Assembly (NCBI RefSeq): GCF_019090165.1
Contig: NZ_JAHRIB010000095.1
Location: 1-64,000, forward strand
Source: Streptomyces sp. BV286
Lineage (GTDB): Bacteria; Actinomycetota; Actinomycetes; Streptomycetales; Streptomycetaceae
DNA: 64,000 nucleotides
Reading direction: 5' to 3'
In this document: piece by piece, positions 1 through 9,041 of the stretch
Layout of the letters: the number at the start of each line of letters is the position of its first letter
Numbering within the stretch: position 1 is the first letter of the stretch
The notes under the pieces: model-generated
Databases searched by the model: none
Told to the model about the DNA's origin: nothing
What the model saw: the letters and a program-made list of their open reading frames with translations, nothing else
Made by a program: the position numbers and the translations under genes

Positions 1-506
1 AGGTCACGTACAAGGTCGAGGCGACTCGTGTCGAGCAGCGCACCGACTTCGACAAGCTGATCGTCGACGTCGAGACCAAGCAGGCCATGCGTCCCCGTGA
101 CGCCATGGCGTCGGCCGGTAAGACCCTGGTCGAGCTGTTCGGTCTGGCGCGTGAGCTCAACATCGACGCCGAGGGCATCGACATGGGTCCGTCCCCGACG
201 GACGCCGCCCTCGCCGCCGATCTCGCCCTGCCGATCGAGGAGCTCGAGCTCACCGTTCGGTCGTACAACTGCCTCAAGCGCGAGGGCATCCACTCCGTGG
301 GTGAGCTCGTGGCCCGTTCCGAGGCCGACCTGCTCGACATCCGCAACTTCGGTGCGAAGTCGATCGACGAGGTCAAGGCGAAGCTGGCCGGCATGGGCCT
401 CGCGCTCAAGGACTCGCCTCCCGGCTTCGACCCGACCGCCGCCGCTGACGCCTTCGGCGCCGACGACGACGCGGACGCGGGCTTCGTCGAGACCGAGCAG
501 TACTAA
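1..506 (+). CDS. rpoA: RNA polymerase alpha subunit, 3' part
   Basis: The gene enters from the left edge; the reading frame begins at base 3 and about 167 C-terminal residues are present. It encodes the end of the alpha N-terminal domain (a stretch reading [16 protein letters not shown]) and the whole C-terminal domain. The C-terminal domain binds UP-element DNA and activators; its helix-hairpin region is visible as [17 protein letters not shown] followed by [15 protein letters not shown]. The protein ends in an acidic Asp/Ala-rich tail, as is usual in Streptomyces. rplQ follows after about 190 bases, the standard order at the end of the alpha operon. Methionine codons at 87 and later are internal, not starts. 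Confidence 0.98.
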   Translation, partial: VTYKVEATRVEQRTDFDKLIVDVETKQAMRPRDAMASAGKTLVELFGLARELNIDAEGIDMGPSPTDAALAADLALPIEELELTVRSYNCLKREGIHSVGELVARSEADLLDIRNFGAKSIDEVKAKLAGMGLALKDSPPGFDPTAAADAFGADDDADAGFVETEQY

Positions 507-544
507 GAGCTCGGGACCGACTGCCGGTTCCTGGCTGCGGCCCG

Positions 545-591
545 GTTCGTGGCCGGTCGCGCAGTTCCCCGCGCCCCTGACGGGGCGCGGG
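545..591. repeat. Dispersed GC-rich repeat with hairpin, copy 1
   Basis: Between rpoA and rplQ lies the leader TTCGTGGCCGGTC followed by the core GCGCAGTTCCCCGCGCCCC, which recurs at four other places in this window. The core's CCCGCGCCCC (568-577) pairs with GGGGCGCGGG (582-591), giving a 10-bp hairpin with a 4-base loop. It could attenuate or process the rpoA-rplQ transcript, but it has no T-tract. Confidence 0.75.
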
Positions 592-698
592 TCCTCCGGA
601 GCCTTGAAAGAGGTTTCGGATCTTCGACAGGCGATCGCCTGCTCGGACACTGACCTCGGTACCTGATACGGCCGGGGCAGACACCTAGGAGAAACATC

Positions 699-1232
699 AT
701 GCCGAAGCCCACCAAGGGTGCCCGTATGGGTGGCAGCGCCGCGCACGAGAAGCTGCTTCTCGCGAACCTCGCGAAGTCGCTCTTCGAGCACGGCAAGATC
801 ACGACCACCGAGGCGAAGGCCCGCCGCCTGCGGCCGTACGCCGAGCGTCTGGTCACCAAGGCGAAGAAGGGCGACCTTCACAACCGCCGTCAGGTGCTGT
901 CGGTCATCACGGACAAGAGCATCGTGCACACGCTCTTCACCGAGATCGGCCCGCGCTACGAGAACCGCCCGGGTGGCTACACCCGTATCACCAAGATCGG
1001 TAACCGCCGTGGCGACAACGCGCCCATGGCTGTCATCGAGCTGGTGGAGGCCCTGACCGTGGCCCAGGAGGCCACCGGTGAGGCCGAGGCGGCGACCAAG
1101 CGTGCCGTCAAGGAAGACACCCTGAAGAAGGACGACGCCCCCAAGAAGGACGAGGCCGCCGAGGCCAAGTCCGACGAGGTCGTCGAGGACGCGGCTCCGG
1201 CCGACGCCAAGGACGAGTCCAAGGACGCCTGA
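699..1232 (+). CDS. rplQ: 50S ribosomal protein L17
   Basis: L17 is a protein of the large ribosomal subunit near the exit tunnel. The 177-residue product starts [20 protein letters not shown] at an ATG preceded by AGGAG (687-691). The first ~118 residues are the whole conserved L17 fold, including the [22 protein letters not shown] segment split over about 85-107. After that comes an Ala/Glu/Lys/Asp-rich tail of roughly 55 residues (repeats such as [15 protein letters not shown]) that most bacterial L17 proteins lack; it is probably disordered. The gene follows rpoA as in the usual alpha operon. A strong hairpin lies just downstream. Confidence 0.98.
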   Translation: MPKPTKGARMGGSAAHEKLLLANLAKSLFEHGKITTTEAKARRLRPYAERLVTKAKKGDLHNRRQVLSVITDKSIVHTLFTEIGPRYENRPGGYTRITKIGNRRGDNAPMAVIELVEALTVAQEATGEAEAATKRAVKEDTLKKDDAPKKDEAAEAKSDEVVEDAAPADAKDESKDA

Positions 1233-1248
1233 GGCTCTGCCTGACAGT

Positions 1249-1282
1249 GAGCGGGTCCGCCCCCTACGGGGCGGGCCCGCTC
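1249..1282 (+). terminator. Hairpin terminator after rplQ
   Basis: GAGCGGGTCCGCCCC (1249-1263) pairs with GGGGCGGGCCCGCTC (1268-1282): a 15-bp stem with one G-T pair and a 4-base loop, between rplQ and truA. There is no long T-run, which is common for Streptomyces terminators. It probably ends or attenuates the ribosomal operon before truA. Confidence 0.7.
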
Positions 1283-1321
1283 TCGCGTTCCCGCAGGAGC
1301 GGGCCCTGAGAGGATCTGTGT

Positions 1322-2179
1322 GTGAGTGACGAAGTGGAGCCCGGGTTCGTACGGGTACGGCTGGACCTTTCCTACGACGGGAAGGAGTTCTCCGGGTGGG
1401 CCAAGCAGGCCGCGGGACGGCGGACCGTGCAGGGGGAGATCGAGGACGCCCTGCGGACCGTGACGCGGTCGGGGGACACCACGTACGAGCTGACCGTGGC
1501 CGGGCGGACCGACGCCGGGGTGCACGCCCGGGGGCAGGTCGCCCATGTCGACCTGCCCGAGGAGCTGTGGGGCGAGCACCGGGAGAAGCTGCTGAAGCGG
1601 CTGGCCGGGCGCTTGCCGAAGGACGTGCGGGTGTGGGCGCTCACGGAGGCGCCGAGCGGCTTCAACGCGCGGTTCTCGGCGATCTGGCGGCGGTACGCCT
1701 ACCGCGTCACCGACAACCAGGGCGGGGTCGACCCCCTGCTGCGCGGTCACGTCCTGTGGCACGACTGGCCGCTCGACGTCGACGCCATGAACGAGGCCGC
1801 GAAGAGCCTCCTCGGGGAGCACGACTTCGCCGCCTACTGCAAGAAGCGCGAGGGTGCCACGACCATCCGTACGCTCCAGGAGCTGCGGCTGGAGCGGGGG
1901 AGTGACGGGATCGTCACCGCCACCGTGCGGGCCGACGCCTTCTGCCACAACATGGTGCGGTCGCTGATCGGGGCGCTGCTGTTCGTGGGGGACGGGCACC
2001 GGGGGCCCGACTGGCCCGGGAAGGTGCTCGCCGCCGGGGTCCGGGACTCCGCCGTGCACGTCGTGCGGCCGCACGGGCTGACCCTCGAAGAGGTCGGGTA
2101 TCCGGCCGACGAGCTGCTCGCCGCCCGCAACAAGGCGGCCAGGAACCGGCGCACGCTGCCCGGCGCCGGCTGCTGCTGA
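1322..2179 (+). CDS. truA: tRNA pseudouridine(38-40) synthase TruA
   Basis: TruA isomerises uridines 38-40 in the anticodon stem-loop of tRNAs to pseudouridine. The 285-residue product has the family signature at its start ([16 protein letters not shown]), then the catalytic aspartate in [15 protein letters not shown] (around residue 62), and later [16 protein letters not shown] and [19 protein letters not shown], all typical TruA blocks. Length is normal for the family. I chose the GTG at 1322; no better in-frame start lies between it and the hairpin upstream. The C-terminus ends in a short Arg/Ala stretch and Cys-Cys. Position after rplQ is conserved in actinobacteria. Confidence 0.96.
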   Translation: MSDEVEPGFVRVRLDLSYDGKEFSGWAKQAAGRRTVQGEIEDALRTVTRSGDTTYELTVAGRTDAGVHARGQVAHVDLPEELWGEHREKLLKRLAGRLPKDVRVWALTEAPSGFNARFSAIWRRYAYRVTDNQGGVDPLLRGHVLWHDWPLDVDAMNEAAKSLLGEHDFAAYCKKREGATTIRTLQELRLERGSDGIVTATVRADAFCHNMVRSLIGALLFVGDGHRGPDWPGKVLAAGVRDSAVHVVRPHGLTLEEVGYPADELLAARNKAARNRRTLPGAGCC

Positions 2180-2369
2180 CAGGCCCCCGACGGTACGTAA
2201 GTGGGTACATATGCCCGCTGTGGTGTGTGACGAAACCCCTGCGTAACACGTACGTTCGGACGTAACCTCTGAAACTCAGTTATGATTTCGCTGCTCGGCT
2301 GAGAGTTCGATTAGGGGTTGGCCGAGTTCGGGTGGGGGTAACGGGCCGGATCGGCCCCGGGGGTTGTGC
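2180..2369 (+). promoter_or_regulatory. Intergenic region before the glycan cluster
   Basis: This 190-base gap is distinctly less GC-rich than its surroundings. It holds two CGTAAC copies (2242-2247 and 2261-2266), an ACGTACGT run at 2248-2255, and a TATGAT hexamer at 2281-2286 that could be a -10 element. No convincing -35 sits at 17-18 bases from it. A promoter for the downstream five-gene cluster is therefore likely here but not located precisely. Confidence 0.35.
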
Positions 2370-3965
2370 ATGAGTGCAGTGGGGACTGCTCGTGTTCCGC
2401 AGAACAGGAAACGCAAGAAAACGCCACAGAGTCATGGGCTGCTGCCGACGCCGCCGGACGACGTGGAGAAGTACTCGTACAGCCGTCGGTACCTGTGGGT
2501 GCTGACGTTCGGTTCGCTGATCAGCTTCGCGTGTCTGGCGATGAGCCAGTTCCTGTTCACGGCGTCGAGCCCGTGGTTCTGGCTGACGCTGCCGTTGCTG
2601 GCGTTCATCATCGCGGACTACCTGATCTCGTTGTACCTCGACGGGCTCAGCAAGGACTTCGACATCAAGGGCCACAAGCGCCTCGTGCGCAAGTGGCAGC
2701 CCGCGGTGTACCCGAGCGTGGACATCTTCCTGCCGGTGTGCGGTGAGCCCCTGGAGGTTCTGCACAACACGTGGGTCCATGTGAACCGGCTCGCCGGCAG
2801 CTACCAGGGCGTCGTCAACACGTACGTCCTGGACGACGCCGACGAGGACGAGGTCGGGGCGATGGCCCGCGACTTCGGGTTCAACTACGTGGTGCGTGAG
2901 AACCGCGGCTGGTTCAAGAAGGCCGGCAACCTCAACCACGCCTTCGAGAAGACCGACGGCGACCACATCCTGATCCTCGACGCGGACTTCGCGCCGCGTG
3001 CAGACCTGCTGGACGAACTGCTGCCGCACATGGACGACGACGACAAGGTCGCCATCGTGCAGTCGCCGCAGTTCTTCCGCATCGTCGACCGGCAGAACTG
3101 GATCGAGCGCGGCGCGGGCGCCGTGCAGGAGCAGTTCTACCGGTCCGTGCAGACCTCCCGTGAGGACAAGGACGGCTCGATCTGCGTCGGCTCGTGCGCG
3201 ATCTACCGGCGCGCGGCCCTGGAGCAGACCAACGGCATCACGCTGATCGAGCACTCCGAGGACATGTACACCGGCTTCGACCTGCGGGCCCTCGGCTGGA
3301 AGCTGCGCTACGTGCCCGTCGCGCTGTCCGCCGGAGTGTGCCCGGACACGGCCGGTGCCTTCCACAATCAGCAGTACCGCTGGTGCATGGGCTCGCTGGA
3401 GCTCCTCACCAGCAAGCGGTTCTGGGAGATGGACCTCAAGTTCAAGACCCGGCTCTGCTACGTGTCGGGGTTCCTGTACTACCTGCAGACCGCGCTCGCC
3501 ACGTTCATCGCGCCGGTCATCCCGCTCGCCCTGATGATCCTGCGGCCCGACCTGCTGCGTGCCGAGGCCGCCATGTGGGTGCTGCCGAGCATCGCGTACG
3601 TGACGCTGGTGCTGCCGCTGTGGCACCGGGCGCCGTACCGGCTGGAGGCCTGGGCCGTGCGGATCATGTACGGCTGGTCGCACGTCTTCGCCGTCTGGGA
3701 CGTGATGCGGGGCCGTCCGATGGGCTGGAAGCCCACGGGCTCGGCGGGCGCCAAGAAGAACGGCATGCGCCGCTACTGGAACTGCATGATCTTCTGGACC
3801 GGCGGCACGGCCGTGGTCTGGATCGTCGTCGCCGCCTGGCGCATGCTCACCCTCTATCCGCCGGACTTCGCGCTGATGCTGTCCGCCGGCCTCTTCTACG
3901 CCATGGTCGTCGGCCGCGTTCTCGTGCAGCCGCGTGCCCAGGAAGTGCAGGAAGCGACCGCATGA
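2370..3965 (+). CDS. Cellulose-synthase-like processive glycosyltransferase (GT2)
   Basis: A 531-residue integral membrane GT2 enzyme. It shows the full processive beta-glycan synthase set: DDADED at 155-160 (UDP-binding aspartate), DAD at 204-206 (metal-binding DxD), HSED ending at 298 (catalytic base) and QQYRW at 334-338 (acceptor-site QxxRW). Two transmembrane helices precede the catalytic domain (about residues 45-95) and several follow it (after about 365). Such enzymes polymerise a UDP- or GDP-sugar on the cytoplasmic face and extrude the beta-linked chain. The sugar cannot be read from sequence; the GH26-like neighbour favours a mannan, glucomannan or mixed-linkage glucan. The start could also be the TTG two codons earlier (2364). 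The stop overlaps the next start (ATGA). No PilZ domain or BcsB-like partner is visible. Confidence 0.9.
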   Translation: MSAVGTARVPQNRKRKKTPQSHGLLPTPPDDVEKYSYSRRYLWVLTFGSLISFACLAMSQFLFTASSPWFWLTLPLLAFIIADYLISLYLDGLSKDFDIKGHKRLVRKWQPAVYPSVDIFLPVCGEPLEVLHNTWVHVNRLAGSYQGVVNTYVLDDADEDEVGAMARDFGFNYVVRENRGWFKKAGNLNHAFEKTDGDHILILDADFAPRADLLDELLPHMDDDDKVAIVQSPQFFRIVDRQNWIERGAGAVQEQFYRSVQTSREDKDGSICVGSCAIYRRAALEQTNGITLIEHSEDMYTGFDLRALGWKLRYVPVALSAGVCPDTAGAFHNQQYRWCMGSLELLTSKRFWEMDLKFKTRLCYVSGFLYYLQTALATFIAPVIPLALMILRPDLLRAEAAMWVLPSIAYVTLVLPLWHRAPYRLEAWAVRIMYGWSHVFAVWDVMRGRPMGWKPTGSAGAKKNGMRRYWNCMIFWTGGTAVVWIVVAAWRMLTLYPPDFALMLSAGLFYAMVVGRVLVQPRAQEVQEATA

Positions 3966-5011
3966 GTTTCTCCGTACGCCGAGTGCGGGCATCACGGCCC
4001 GTGCGGGCGCTCGTCGCCACGCTCCTCGCCGGTGCGCTGCTCGCCGGGTGCAGCACGTTCTCCGAGGAGGGCCGCGACCAGTACGAGCGCGGCCAGGGCG
4101 AGCAGCCGGGTCCCGAGGGCACCGGTGAGGCCAGTGAGTCCACGAAGCCGGAGCCGCCGTACGACGTGCGGCCGCTGCTTGACCCGAAGAAGAAGTACCT
4201 GGGCGTGGCCGCCGACGGCGCTCCCGCCAAGATGAAGGCCGTCCAGGACTTCGCGAAGCGAGCCGGCAAGAAGCCCAACCTGATGGAGTTCTACTCCGCG
4301 TGGGGCGACCAGTACGAGCAGGAGCTCGTGACGAACTCGTGGGACTACGGCGCTGTCGCGTTCATCGCCTGGGAGCCCTTCGAGACGAGCATGAAGGACA
4401 TCGCCTCCGGCAAGGAGGACGCGTACATCCGTGAGTACGCGAAGTCCGTCAAGGAGCTGAACCTGCCGGTCGCGATCAGCTTCGCGCACGAGATGAACGG
4501 CTTCTGGTACCCGTGGGGCACCAAGAAGACGAGCGCGGCCGACTTCACCGCCGCGTACAAGCACATCCACGACCTCTTCGACGACGAGGGCGCCACCCAG
4601 GTCATCTGGGTGTGGAGTCCGAACGTCACCCACCCGATGCCGAAGGTGAAGCTCAAGCCGTACTGGCCGGGCGACGACTACGTCGACTGGGTCGGTGTCA
4701 TCGGCTACTACGCGGCCACCGGGCCCAACACCTACCAGTCGCTGTACGGGCCGACGATGACCCAGATCCGCGGCTTCACGAAGAAACCGTTCATCATCGC
4801 GGAGACGGCCGCGCAGGCCGGTGAGCGCAAGCCCGCCGACATCAAGTCCCTCTTCGCGGGGACCGCCGAGCGCGACGACGTCATCGGGTTCGTCTGGTTC
4901 AACTTCGACAAGGAGACGGACTGGCGCATCAACAGCGGCCCGCTCTCCGAGAAGACCTTCAAGCAGGAGGCCGCGGACCCGCGCTTCGGTTTCGATGTGA
5001 CGAAGCCATGA
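3962..5011 (+). CDS. GH26-like endo-beta-glycanase lipoprotein
   Basis: A 349-residue predicted lipoprotein. The N-terminus has arginines, a hydrophobic stretch and a lipobox LLAG-C with the lipidated cysteine at residue 30. An acidic linker follows. The catalytic domain looks like glycoside hydrolase family 26: acid/base glutamate E177 within HEMNGFWYPWG and nucleophile E281 within FIIAETAAQ. IGYYA and the late FVWFNFDKETDWRIN are also typical. GH26 includes beta-mannanases and mixed-linkage glucanases. It starts inside the stop of the synthase gene (ATGA), so the two are translationally coupled. By analogy with the cellulase in bacterial cellulose operons, it probably trims or edits the polymer outside the membrane. 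Substrate is inference; family assignment is fairly firm. Confidence 0.85.
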   Translation: MSFSVRRVRASRPVRALVATLLAGALLAGCSTFSEEGRDQYERGQGEQPGPEGTGEASESTKPEPPYDVRPLLDPKKKYLGVAADGAPAKMKAVQDFAKRAGKKPNLMEFYSAWGDQYEQELVTNSWDYGAVAFIAWEPFETSMKDIASGKEDAYIREYAKSVKELNLPVAISFAHEMNGFWYPWGTKKTSAADFTAAYKHIHDLFDDEGATQVIWVWSPNVTHPMPKVKLKPYWPGDDYVDWVGVIGYYAATGPNTYQSLYGPTMTQIRGFTKKPFIIAETAAQAGERKPADIKSLFAGTAERDDVIGFVWFNFDKETDWRINSGPLSEKTFKQEAADPRFGFDVTKP

Positions 5012-7080
5012 CCGACCGACGCACGCCCACGTGGGCGGACGACTCCGAGCTGTACGACGAGTACGGATACGGACAGCAACAGGGTCAGCAGCAGTACGGC
5101 CACGGCGGCCAGGACCAGCAGCACCAGAACCACCAGAACCACCAGAACCACCAGCAGTACGACAACGGTGGTAACGGCTACCCGCAGCAGAACGGCCGGC
5201 ACCAGCAGGACGGGCAGCACCAGCAGTACGGCCAGGGACAGCAGCAGCAGTACGGCCGCGGCGGCGAGGACCAGCAGCGGTACCAGCAGCAGGAGAGCCT
5301 GCGGCAGTACGCGCAGCAGGCCCAGGCGCCGTCCCGGGCGCAGCCTGCCTACCCTCCGCAGCAGGAGCAGGCCTACCAGCCCGGCTACTTCACCGAGACC
5401 GGCAGCTGGCGCTTCGACGTCCACGGCCGGACGACGTCGTACCCCGACCAGCAGACCTACGACACGTACGCGCCCTTCGACCCGTACGCCTCGTACACCG
5501 CGGTCGAGCCGGAGCCGGTCGCCGCGCCCGTGGCGCCGGAGCCGGAGAAGCCGGGTTACACGCTGCCGCCCGTGCAGGAGTCGGCGTGGGCGGTGGACGG
5601 CGGGCGCAGCAAGCTGCTGGGACGCTGGGTGCTGCTCTGCGTGCTGTTCATCCAGACGGGGCTCTCGCTGCGGCTGCGCGGCACCGCCTTCCAGGACGAG
5701 GCGCTCTACATCGCGGCCGGCCACTACGAGGTCGGCAACATCCTGCACGGCACGCCCGTCCCGGGTGACTTCGAGGGCTACTTCTCGGGCTACCCGAAGC
5801 TGTACCCGGTGCTCGCGGCCATGGCCGACAGCGTGGCCGGGCTCGCCGGAGTGCGCATCGTCAGCCTCTTCTTCATGCTCGGCGCGACCGCGCTGCTGTA
5901 CGCGACGACCCGCCGGATGTTCAACGTCCGGGCGGCGCTCGGCGCGGCGGCCCTCTTCTCCGTCATCCAGTCGACGGTGTTCCTCGGCAACTTCGCCACC
6001 TTCGACGCCGCGGCGATCTTCCTGCTGGCCCTGGCCTTCTGGATCGTCGTACGGACCGGCCGGTCGCACATCCTGGCGGTCGCGCTCGCGGCGCCCCCGG
6101 CGTTCCTGGCCTTCGGTACGAAGTACGCGGCGGGCCTGTACCTGCCGACCCTGGTGGTCCTCGCGGTGCTGACCGCCTACCGCCACCGCGGGATGCTGGC
6201 GCTGGTCCGCGGTGCGGTGCTCGGCGGGGCGATGGCCCTCATGCTGGGTGTCGCCTACGTCTTCGCCGGGTCGCTCGGCGGTATCAGCCAGACCACCACC
6301 GACCGTGCCAAGGGCGCCGACACGGCGATGACGATCCTGCAGCACAGCTCCGAGTGGGGCGGGCTGATGTTCCTTGCCGCGCTCGGCGGCTCCATCGCCT
6401 ATGTGCTCCGCCCGAACATGGGCGAGATGCCGTGGGTCGACCAGAAGGGGCCCGGGAGGTTCCGGCGGATCTCGCTCGGAGTGGTGCTGACCGGGACGGC
6501 GCTGCTGGCCCCGGCCTACCAGATCCACCTCCAGACGGAGATCTCGCTCTTCAAGCACGTGGGCTTCGGCCTGCTCTTCGCCGGACCGATGGCGGGCCTC
6601 GGCATGTCGCGGCTCGTCGGACCGCACTTCCGGCACCCGCAGCTCGGGATCATCCTGTACGTGCTGACGCTGGTGTTCGGCATGGTGCAGTCGCAGCAGG
6701 CGTACAGCTTCCCGGACTCCAAGGAGATGACGGCGATCCTGCGCACCATGGTCGACCGCAAGGGCAGCTATCTCGCCGAGGAGCACGAGGTCCCCGCGTA
6801 CTACCTGCGGGACAAGACCGACTACGACCAGTGGCAGAGCACGTTCGGCATGGACTACAAGGACAAGAAGGGCAAGCAGTACTCCGGCCCCGACGCCTAC
6901 CGTGCCGCGGTCAAGGACGCCAAGTTCGACATCATCGTGCTGCGCGGGACGGTCACGCCCGAGGTCGACCAGGCCGTGACCGACGCGCTGCGCGGAAATT
7001 CCCACTACCGCCTGGCAGCCGTGTCGCGCTTCACCACGAGCAAGGGCGACGGCGCGTTCCGGATTTGGGTGAAGCGATGA
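5008..7080 (+). CDS. GT-C membrane glycosyltransferase (GT39/ArnT-like) with Gln-rich N-terminus
   Basis: A 690-residue protein in two parts. Residues 1 to about 200 are a hydrophilic low-complexity tail dominated by Gln, Tyr, His, Gly and Asn, including three exact copies of HQN. The rest is a polytopic membrane domain with roughly ten hydrophobic segments. The first luminal loop carries the GT-C acidic pair in FQDEALYIAAGHYE (D230-E231). That pair is the catalytic signature of enzymes of the PMT/ArnT/GT39 type, which use polyprenyl-phosphate-linked sugars on the outer face. A soluble C-terminal domain of ~120 residues ends the protein. The start overlaps the preceding stop (ATGA). It probably decorates the extruded glycan or an envelope acceptor. 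Acceptor and sugar are unknown. Confidence 0.82.
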   Translation: MTDRRTPTWADDSELYDEYGYGQQQGQQQYGHGGQDQQHQNHQNHQNHQQYDNGGNGYPQQNGRHQQDGQHQQYGQGQQQQYGRGGEDQQRYQQQESLRQYAQQAQAPSRAQPAYPPQQEQAYQPGYFTETGSWRFDVHGRTTSYPDQQTYDTYAPFDPYASYTAVEPEPVAAPVAPEPEKPGYTLPPVQESAWAVDGGRSKLLGRWVLLCVLFIQTGLSLRLRGTAFQDEALYIAAGHYEVGNILHGTPVPGDFEGYFSGYPKLYPVLAAMADSVAGLAGVRIVSLFFMLGATALLYATTRRMFNVRAALGAAALFSVIQSTVFLGNFATFDAAAIFLLALAFWIVVRTGRSHILAVALAAPPAFLAFGTKYAAGLYLPTLVVLAVLTAYRHRGMLALVRGAVLGGAMALMLGVAYVFAGSLGGISQTTTDRAKGADTAMTILQHSSEWGGLMFLAALGGSIAYVLRPNMGEMPWVDQKGPGRFRRISLGVVLTGTALLAPAYQIHLQTEISLFKHVGFGLLFAGPMAGLGMSRLVGPHFRHPQLGIILYVLTLVFGMVQSQQAYSFPDSKEMTAILRTMVDRKGSYLAEEHEVPAYYLRDKTDYDQWQSTFGMDYKDKKGKQYSGPDAYRAAVKDAKFDIIVLRGTVTPEVDQAVTDALRGNSHYRLAAVSRFTTSKGDGAFRIWVKR
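5122..5154 (+). repeat. Coding tandem repeat (9 bp)
   Basis: CACCAGAAC is repeated three times exactly, followed by a partial copy CACCAG. It encodes HQN units in the Gln-rich N-terminus of the GT-C enzyme and is a likely site of length variation between strains. Confidence 0.9.
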
Positions 7081-8975
7081 GTGTCAATGCCTCTCCGCCG
7101 TACGGCGGCGGATACCCCGACGCCCAGGGGGGCCAGGACCCGTACGCGGGTCAGGGCGCCTACCCCGGGCAGGACACGTACACCGGCCAGGGCGGTTATA
7201 CGGACCAGGGCGGTTACGCCGGCCCCGGTCAGGTGCCCTACACCGGGCCCGGACACGGCACGTACGCCGATCCCGGGCAGGGCGCGTACGGCGGCTCCGG
7301 CGGGTACGCGGCGCCCGGGCAGTACGCCGACCCGGGCGCCCATGCCGCCCCGGGGCAGCAGGAAGCGCACGTGGCCGAGCCCGTCACGCCGGATCCGGTC
7401 GACCCGGAGCCGCCCGCGGACGCGTCCGGCGACGAGGAGCCCGAAGACCCGAAGGGCGGACGGTTCGCCACTGCAGTGACCTTTCTTCTGCCCACGGTGG
7501 TCGCTTTCGCGCTGATCCTGCGCGGCATCGGCGACCGACAGCTGTGGCGGGACGAGCACGCCACCTGGTGGGCGGCCTCGCTGTCCCTGCACGACCTGAG
7601 CCTGCTGATCCGCTCGATCGACGTCGTGTTCACGCCGTACTACGTGTTCATGCACGCCTGGGTCGCCGTCGCCGGGGACTCCCCGACGGCGCTGCGCATC
7701 CCGGGCGCGGTGGCCATGGCGGCGTCCGCCGGCCTGCTCGCCCTGCTCGGGCGACGGCTGTTCACCACACAAGCGGGCATCCTCGCGGGACTCGCCTTCG
7801 CCGTCGTGCCGATCACGACCCGGTACGGCCAGGAGATCCGGCCGTACGCCTTCGCCGTGGCGGCGGTCCTGCTGTCGACGCTTCTGCTCGCGCGGGCGCT
7901 GGACAAGCCGTCGTTCAAGGTGTGGGTCGCCTACACGCTGTCGGTGCCGCTGATCGGCTGGAGCCACCTGGCCTCGATGGCGGTGCTCGGCGCGCATCTC
8001 GTGATGATCGTGATGGCGCGGCGCGCGGGCGACAAGATCGTGGGCTGGGCCTACGCCGCCGCCTTCACCCTGGGCATGTGCTTCGTCGTCCCGATGGCCG
8101 TCTCGGGCTCGGGGCAGAGCGGGCAGATCGCCTGGAACAACCCCGGCTTCGACGACCTGATGGACTTCCCCAAGAACCTCTTCGGTTCCTGGGCGGTGGC
8201 CGTGCCGGTCATGGTGCTCGGCGCGATCGGGCTGTTCTTCGCGGGCCGGCTGGCCCTGCCGCTGGCCGTGTGGATCGTGCTGCCGCCGGTGGCGACCTAC
8301 GTCACCGCCGCGCAGCTGCACCTCTTCCTGCCGCGCTACCTGCTGTTCACGGCGCCCGCCTGGGTGCTGCTCGCGGCCGTAGCCGTGGTCCGGATCGCAG
8401 GGCCCGTGGCCGGGGCGAAGGCGGGGAAGGGCGCGGCCGCCAGGCGGGGCTTCGGCTGGGTGCTCGTGGCCGCCATGGTCGCCGGGATCGCCTTCCAGTC
8501 GCTGCCGGGCATCCGGGAGACCCGCCAGAACGCGCTGGGCGAGCCGGACTTCCGGGGTGCCGCGCAGCTCATCGAGGCCGGGCAGAAGAAGGGCGACGGC
8601 ATCGTCTTCAGCGGTGTGATGACCGAGCGCCGGGCCATGGCCTACGAGCTGCGCGACGACGCGGGCCGTCCGAAGGACTGGCTCATGTACCGCACACCGC
8701 AGGAGCGGGGCTCGTTCGACGCGGCCGAGTGCCCGCACCCCGCCAAGTGCCTGGCCAAGGCCGACCGGCTGTGGCTCGTGTCGACGACGCTCGACGGGAA
8801 GCCGTTCAGCGGGATGCCGAAGACCTCGGCCACCGTGATCCAGAAGAGCTTCAAGGTCGTGAAGACCAAGAAGCTGAAATACCTCCAGCTCGTGCTCCTC
8901 GAAAGGACACGCGCCGCGACGGACGACACGTCCGTGGACAAGGACGACGCCGCCAAGCGCAAGGTGCACACCTGA
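7077..8975 (+). CDS. Second GT-C membrane glycosyltransferase with Gly/Tyr-rich N-terminus
   Basis: A 632-residue protein starting at an ATG that overlaps the previous stop (ATGA). Residues 1 to about 95 are repeats of the kind GQGGYT/DQGGYA/GPGQ, rich in Gly, Tyr, Pro and Gln. A short acidic linker follows, then a polytopic membrane domain from about residue 130. The GT-C acidic pair is in LWRDEHATWWAA (D159-E160). The motif TRYGQEIRPYAFAV near residue 245 is also common in actinobacterial GT-C mannosyltransferase-like proteins. The C-terminal ~130 residues are soluble. It resembles the preceding protein in architecture but not closely in sequence, so this is probably an ancient pair rather than a recent duplication. 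It likely uses a polyprenyl-phosphate sugar. Confidence 0.82.
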   Translation: MSVNASPPYGGGYPDAQGGQDPYAGQGAYPGQDTYTGQGGYTDQGGYAGPGQVPYTGPGHGTYADPGQGAYGGSGGYAAPGQYADPGAHAAPGQQEAHVAEPVTPDPVDPEPPADASGDEEPEDPKGGRFATAVTFLLPTVVAFALILRGIGDRQLWRDEHATWWAASLSLHDLSLLIRSIDVVFTPYYVFMHAWVAVAGDSPTALRIPGAVAMAASAGLLALLGRRLFTTQAGILAGLAFAVVPITTRYGQEIRPYAFAVAAVLLSTLLLARALDKPSFKVWVAYTLSVPLIGWSHLASMAVLGAHLVMIVMARRAGDKIVGWAYAAAFTLGMCFVVPMAVSGSGQSGQIAWNNPGFDDLMDFPKNLFGSWAVAVPVMVLGAIGLFFAGRLALPLAVWIVLPPVATYVTAAQLHLFLPRYLLFTAPAWVLLAAVAVVRIAGPVAGAKAGKGAAARRGFGWVLVAAMVAGIAFQSLPGIRETRQNALGEPDFRGAAQLIEAGQKKGDGIVFSGVMTERRAMAYELRDDAGRPKDWLMYRTPQERGSFDAAECPHPAKCLAKADRLWLVSTTLDGKPFSGMPKTSATVIQKSFKVVKTKKLKYLQLVLLERTRAATDDTSVDKDDAAKRKVHT

Positions 8976-9041
8976 GTTGGGATCCGGGCGCGGGAGACCC
9001 CGTGCCCGGTTGGGGGGCAATCGAATGGGGAGGGAAAAGAG

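Noticed and set aside
87..506. Separate small gene at the left edge
   Set aside because: The frame is open to base 3 and continues rpoA; the Met at 87 is internal.
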